Assembly: GCA_045645985.1 (NCBI GenBank)
Contig: JAZRJV010000049.1
Coordinates: 1 to 6,114, forward strand
From: RGIG9060 sp045645985
Lineage (GTDB): Bacteria > Spirochaetota > Spirochaetia > Treponematales > Treponemataceae
Length of the DNA stretch: 6,114 nucleotides
Reading direction: 5' to 3'
Numbering within the stretch: the stretch's first letter is position 1; each line of letters starts with the position of its first letter. Below are positions 4,557 to 6,114 of this stretch, in pieces. Made by a program: the position numbers and the translations under genes. The notes under the pieces were generated by a model that did not search any database, was not told the origin of the DNA, and saw only the letters and a program-made list of their open reading frames with translations.

Positions 4557-5123
4557 ATGAATAAAGGTCAAAATAATTTTACACAGCAAACACATTTTAT
4601 TGGAGTTCTTCTTCCTGAGGACATCACTCTTACTTTGGAAGATTGTCGTCGTTATATGAATCAGGCTTATGGATGCAAGTCCGGACACAAAACGCCGATT
4701 CACGTTACTCTTGTTCCGCCTTTTGCTTTGCAGGAAGAATTTTCAACCGAGGATTTGGTTTCTGCAATCGAAAATGATGTTCTTCCACAAAATTTGGGAT
4801 TTCAAGCTCATATCGAAAACTTTGATGCTTTTGGCGATAGAACAATTTTTGCAAATGTGATTTCAAGTGAAAAATGGACAAAACTTCGAGATGAAACTGT
4901 AAAAGCAATTTTGAAATCTTGCCCTCGTTGTACAAAAAAAGACCAACGCCCGTTCCATCCTCACGGAACTGTCGCCAACAGAGATATCCCATTTGGAGTA
5001 ACCACAAAAGCGCTGGAAACTCTAAACGAATTAAATCTTGTAGAAGATTTCCCAGTTGATAACATCACAATTTTTGAAAAAAATGGATTTTGCTGGGAAG
5101 CCGTAGTTTCAATTCCACTTTAG
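4557..5123 (+). CDS. 2H phosphoesterase / 2'-5' RNA ligase-like protein
   Basis: The product is 188 residues from ATG 4557. It carries both signature motifs of the 2H (LigT-like) superfamily: H49-V-T51 in PIHVTLVPPF and H136-G-T138 in FHPHGTVANRD, spaced as in family members of 170-200 residues. The two His-x-Thr motifs form the active site that acts on 2',5' or 2',3'-cyclic phosphodiester bonds in RNA or nucleotides. The exact substrate cannot be read from sequence. It should be cytosolic. The frame is open back to 4470, but that part crosses the RNA terminator and does not look like family sequence, whereas the fold's first strand (THFIGVLLP) starts shortly after Met 4557. No Shine-Dalgarno is visible; a TATAAT lies 10 bp upstream. 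The stop at 5121-5123 comes 11 bp before half-site C. Confidence 0.85.
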   Translation: MNKGQNNFTQQTHFIGVLLPEDITLTLEDCRRYMNQAYGCKSGHKTPIHVTLVPPFALQEEFSTEDLVSAIENDVLPQNLGFQAHIENFDAFGDRTIFANVISSEKWTKLRDETVKAILKSCPRCTKKDQRPFHPHGTVANRDIPFGVTTKALETLNELNLVEDFPVDNITIFEKNGFCWEAVVSIPL

Positions 5124-5134
5124 AGGGAAGATAA

Positions 5135-5153
5135 TTTAAACCAATAGTTTAAT
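5135..5153 (+). other. attC: attC-like site C, right half only
   Basis: L' TTTAAAC (5135-5141), spacer CAATA and R' GTTTAAT (5147-5153) are intact. At the place expected for the left half, inside the 2H gene's last codons, only GTTTCAA (5106-5112) is somewhat like L'', and no R'' is seen. The site may be a degenerate attC or an attI-like simple site made by a one-ended event. Confidence 0.6.
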
Positions 5154-5180
5154 GATAAAACTTTAATATCGCAGTAAAAT
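5152..5180 (+). promoter_or_regulatory. Cassette promoter: attC-borne -35, N17, -10
   Basis: ATGATA (5152-5157) overlaps R' of site C, and TAAAAT (5175-5180; 5/6 to TATAAT) lies 17 bp downstream. This is the third cassette with the same arrangement. Transcription would start near 5186-5188, a few bases before the GGGGG run of the short RNA. Confidence 0.55.
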
Positions 5181-5186
5181 AAAAAC

Positions 5187-5256
5187 ATCGGGGGAACAAC
5201 GGAGAAATCCGCTAACTCGGGTAGCGCGGCAAGATTTGAAGTCTTGCCGTTTTTTT
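5187..5256 (+). ncRNA. Short structured RNA / attenuator upstream of the metallophosphoesterase
   Basis: About 70 nt. Hairpin CGGA (5200-5203), tetraloop GAAA, TCCG (5208-5211) is followed by an alternative small stem GCTA (5211-5214) / TAGC (5222-5225) and then a strong intrinsic terminator. The region is much more GC-rich than its surroundings, which is usual for functional RNA in AT-rich genomes. It ends 38 bp before the next ATG, so it could be a riboswitch-like attenuator or a separate small RNA. I compared it by memory with preQ1, fluoride, ZTP and THF riboswitches and see no match. It is not a tRNA. Confidence 0.5.
5227..5256 (+). terminator. Strong intrinsic terminator
   Basis: CGGCAAGA (5227-5234) and TCTTGCCG (5242-5249) form a perfect 8-bp stem with a 7-nt loop, followed by seven T (5250-5256). 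Confidence 0.85.
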
Positions 5257-5294
5257 CACTTGTTAAATATATGTAATTTTTAAAGGAACATATT

Positions 5295-6017
5295 ATGAAA
5301 AATTATTTTAATTCTTTGAAGCAAGTTGATATTTTGCAAGGTTACGAGCCTGAAAATGTTTTTATTTTAAGTGATTTGCATTTGTTTCACACAAATGTCA
5401 TTAAATATGTAGAACGACCATTTGAGTTTTCAGCTTTGGGTTGCAAAAAAATGAACGAATATCTTTTGGCGCAGTTTGCAGAACTACCAGAAGATTGTCT
5501 TGTTTGGAATTTGGGTGATGTTTTGCTAAATCGCCATGTTTCTGAAGGTGAAATTATGAGTACAATTTGGCGAATGCAGATGGTCAAGGGACACTATGTT
5601 CAAGCTCTTGACTCACCTTCGTTTGGGTTCTTCAAAGATTGTAGAACCCAAATTAAGAAAAATCGAAAACTCAACTTGATTTTAGGAAATCACGATTTTC
5701 AGTGCGAGAAAGGTGACCACGATACTTTCATTGATTATTTCACTTCTCTTGGATTCGATGAAGTTTATAATAGACCTATCATTTTTAAGAATAAATACAT
5801 TTTATCCCACGAACCGATTTTTATTCCTGAAGATAGAGATTTTATCAATCTGCACGGACACACTCACAACCGCTTGGTAAAAGAAGATTTTTTCTTGTCG
5901 GAATACAACAAAAGTTTTCCCCAAAAAAAGGTGAATCCAAAATCTTATATCAATGTGTGTGTGGACGCAAATGATTTGAAAATCCATTGTTTGCGGGATT
6001 TAATTGACTTGGAGTAA
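5295..6017 (+). CDS. Calcineurin-like metallophosphoesterase
   Basis: The product is 240 residues. It has all metal-binding motifs of the superfamily in order: D27-L-H29 in ILSDLHLFHTNVIKY, G74-D75 in WNLGDVL, G131-N-H-D134 in LILGNHDFQ, H172 in LSHEP, and H187-G-H-T-H191-N. SDxHxxHxNxIKYxxRPF at the start is typical of a phage- and mobile-element-associated subgroup. Two metal ions would be held by these residues to cleave phosphomonoesters or diesters; the substrate is unknown. AAAGGA (5282-5287) lies 7 bp before the ATG and fixes the start. Residues 110-119 (FGFFKDCRTQ) are coded by a perfect 10-bp-arm palindrome and sit in what looks like a longer than usual linker before GNHD. A short RNA with terminator precedes the gene. 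Confidence 0.9.
   Translation: MKNYFNSLKQVDILQGYEPENVFILSDLHLFHTNVIKYVERPFEFSALGCKKMNEYLLAQFAELPEDCLVWNLGDVLLNRHVSEGEIMSTIWRMQMVKGHYVQALDSPSFGFFKDCRTQIKKNRKLNLILGNHDFQCEKGDHDTFIDYFTSLGFDEVYNRPIIFKNKYILSHEPIFIPEDRDFINLHGHTHNRLVKEDFFLSEYNKSFPQKKVNPKSYINVCVDANDLKIHCLRDLIDLE
5622..5652. repeat. Palindromic element, copy 2 (inside a coding sequence)
   Basis: TTTGGGTTCT (5622-5631) and AGAACCCAAA (5643-5652) are perfectly complementary arms around an 11-nt loop. The right half plus one flanking base is identical over 16 bases to 1001-1016. It is in frame with the metallophosphoesterase, starting at a codon boundary (residue 110). Confidence 0.6.
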
Positions 6018-6022
6018 AGTTC

Positions 6023-6030
6023 TTTTTTTT
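6023..6030 (+). terminator. Weak terminator candidate after the metallophosphoesterase
   Basis: Eight T follow a weak 4-bp hairpin (ACTT/AAGT) that overlaps the end of the gene. The stem is too short to be sure. Confidence 0.25.
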
Positions 6031-6098
6031 AATAGTACGCAGAGTATTTTTCTTTAAAAACACCAATAATACGCAAAGTAATTTTTACCTTAAACCAA
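6031..6098. repeat. Two degenerate 34-bp tandem units before site D
   Basis: AATAGTACGCAGAGTATTTT (from 6031) and AATAATACGCAAAGTAATTT (from 6065) align, and the similarity continues into TTTAAAAACACC against CTTAAACCAAC, so unit 2 ends in the L' box of site D. It looks like a local duplication next to the recombination site. Confidence 0.5.
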
Positions 6099-6107
6099 CA
6101 GTTTAAT
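6089..6107 (+). other. attC: attC-like site D, right half
   Basis: L' CTTAAAC (6089-6095), spacer CAACA and R' GTTTAAT (6101-6107) are present, followed by GACAAGC as after site A. No clear left half is found in the preceding 60 bp. ATGACA (6106-6111) is again available as a -35 for the next cassette, beyond the window. Confidence 0.65.
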
Positions 6108-6114
6108 GACAAGC

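Larger units (their letters stand above)
4187..5147 (+). mobile_element. Integron gene cassette 2 (about 961 bp)
   Basis: It is bounded by the R' points of attC B and the half-site C. It holds a promoter, RNA copy 2 with terminator, and one + strand gene (2H phosphoesterase). Its left third is close to the left end of cassette 1, so the two cassettes share a 5' module but have unrelated genes, which suggests module exchange by recombination. Confidence 0.7.
5148..6101 (+). mobile_element. Integron gene cassette 3 (about 954 bp)
   Basis: It runs between the R' points of sites C and D. It carries a promoter, a short terminated RNA and one gene (metallophosphoesterase). The order of parts is the same as in the two cassettes before it, but the RNA sequence is unrelated. 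Confidence 0.6.

Noticed and set aside
4705..5007. 100-residue minus-strand ORF
   Set aside because: It is antisense to the 2H phosphoesterase, which explains the open frame.
5187..5256. tRNA or known riboswitch
   Set aside because: No cloverleaf, and no match in memory to preQ1, fluoride, ZTP or THF consensus.
1168..6107. CRISPR array
   Set aside because: The recurring TTTAAAC-N5-GTTTAAT sites are hundreds to thousands of bases apart and have attC order and orientation, not direct repeats with short spacers.

Overview
The window is an AT-rich stretch of a chromosomal integron cassette array. I think it comes from an oral-type Treponema (T. denticola or a relative). That assignment rests on base composition, on the attC architecture and on my knowledge that Treponema carries such arrays, so it is inference. 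Four sites share the right-end sequence GTTTAAT, preceded by an inverted-orientation TTTAAAC/CTTAAAC box. Two of them (1168-1231 and 4129-4192) are complete 64-bp attC-like sites with four boxes. The other two (ending at 5153 and 6107) keep a clear right half only. All point the same way and cut the window into three complete cassettes of about 2961, 961 and 954 bp, plus the tail of an earlier one.

Region by region: (i) 1-141 is the right end of an IS3-family insertion sequence (transposase C-terminus plus terminal repeat). It abuts a Cys-rich ORF that seems to have lost its 5' end, followed directly by a SLOG-fold (DUF2493/YspA-like) gene and about 290 bp of non-coding DNA with a possible terminated RNA. 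(ii) The cassette at 1226-4186 has a promoter, a structured RNA with terminator, a frameshifted hypothetical gene, an XRE-like gene and a hypothetical gene, all on +, then a convergent minus-strand hypothetical gene and a structured non-coding tail. (iii) The cassette at 4187-5147 has the same promoter and structured RNA, followed by a 2H phosphoesterase (2'-5' RNA ligase-like). (iv) The cassette at 5148-6101 has a promoter, a different short RNA with a strong terminator, and a calcineurin-like metallophosphoesterase.

The most interesting signal is an architecture repeated in all three complete cassettes. The attC right end supplies a -35-like hexamer (ATGACA or ATGATA). Exactly 17 bp later the cassette supplies a -10-like hexamer (TAAACT, TAAACT or TAAAAT). 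A structured RNA follows and ends in a hairpin with a 7-T run before the first ORF. In two cassettes the RNA is homologous: 203 positions with 9 differences and no gaps, and the differences in the main stems keep pairing. A distal domain follows whose primary sequence differs while its stems survive. I do not recognise this RNA. It could be a cassette leader or attenuator, an independent small RNA, or a Treponema-specific motif described elsewhere.
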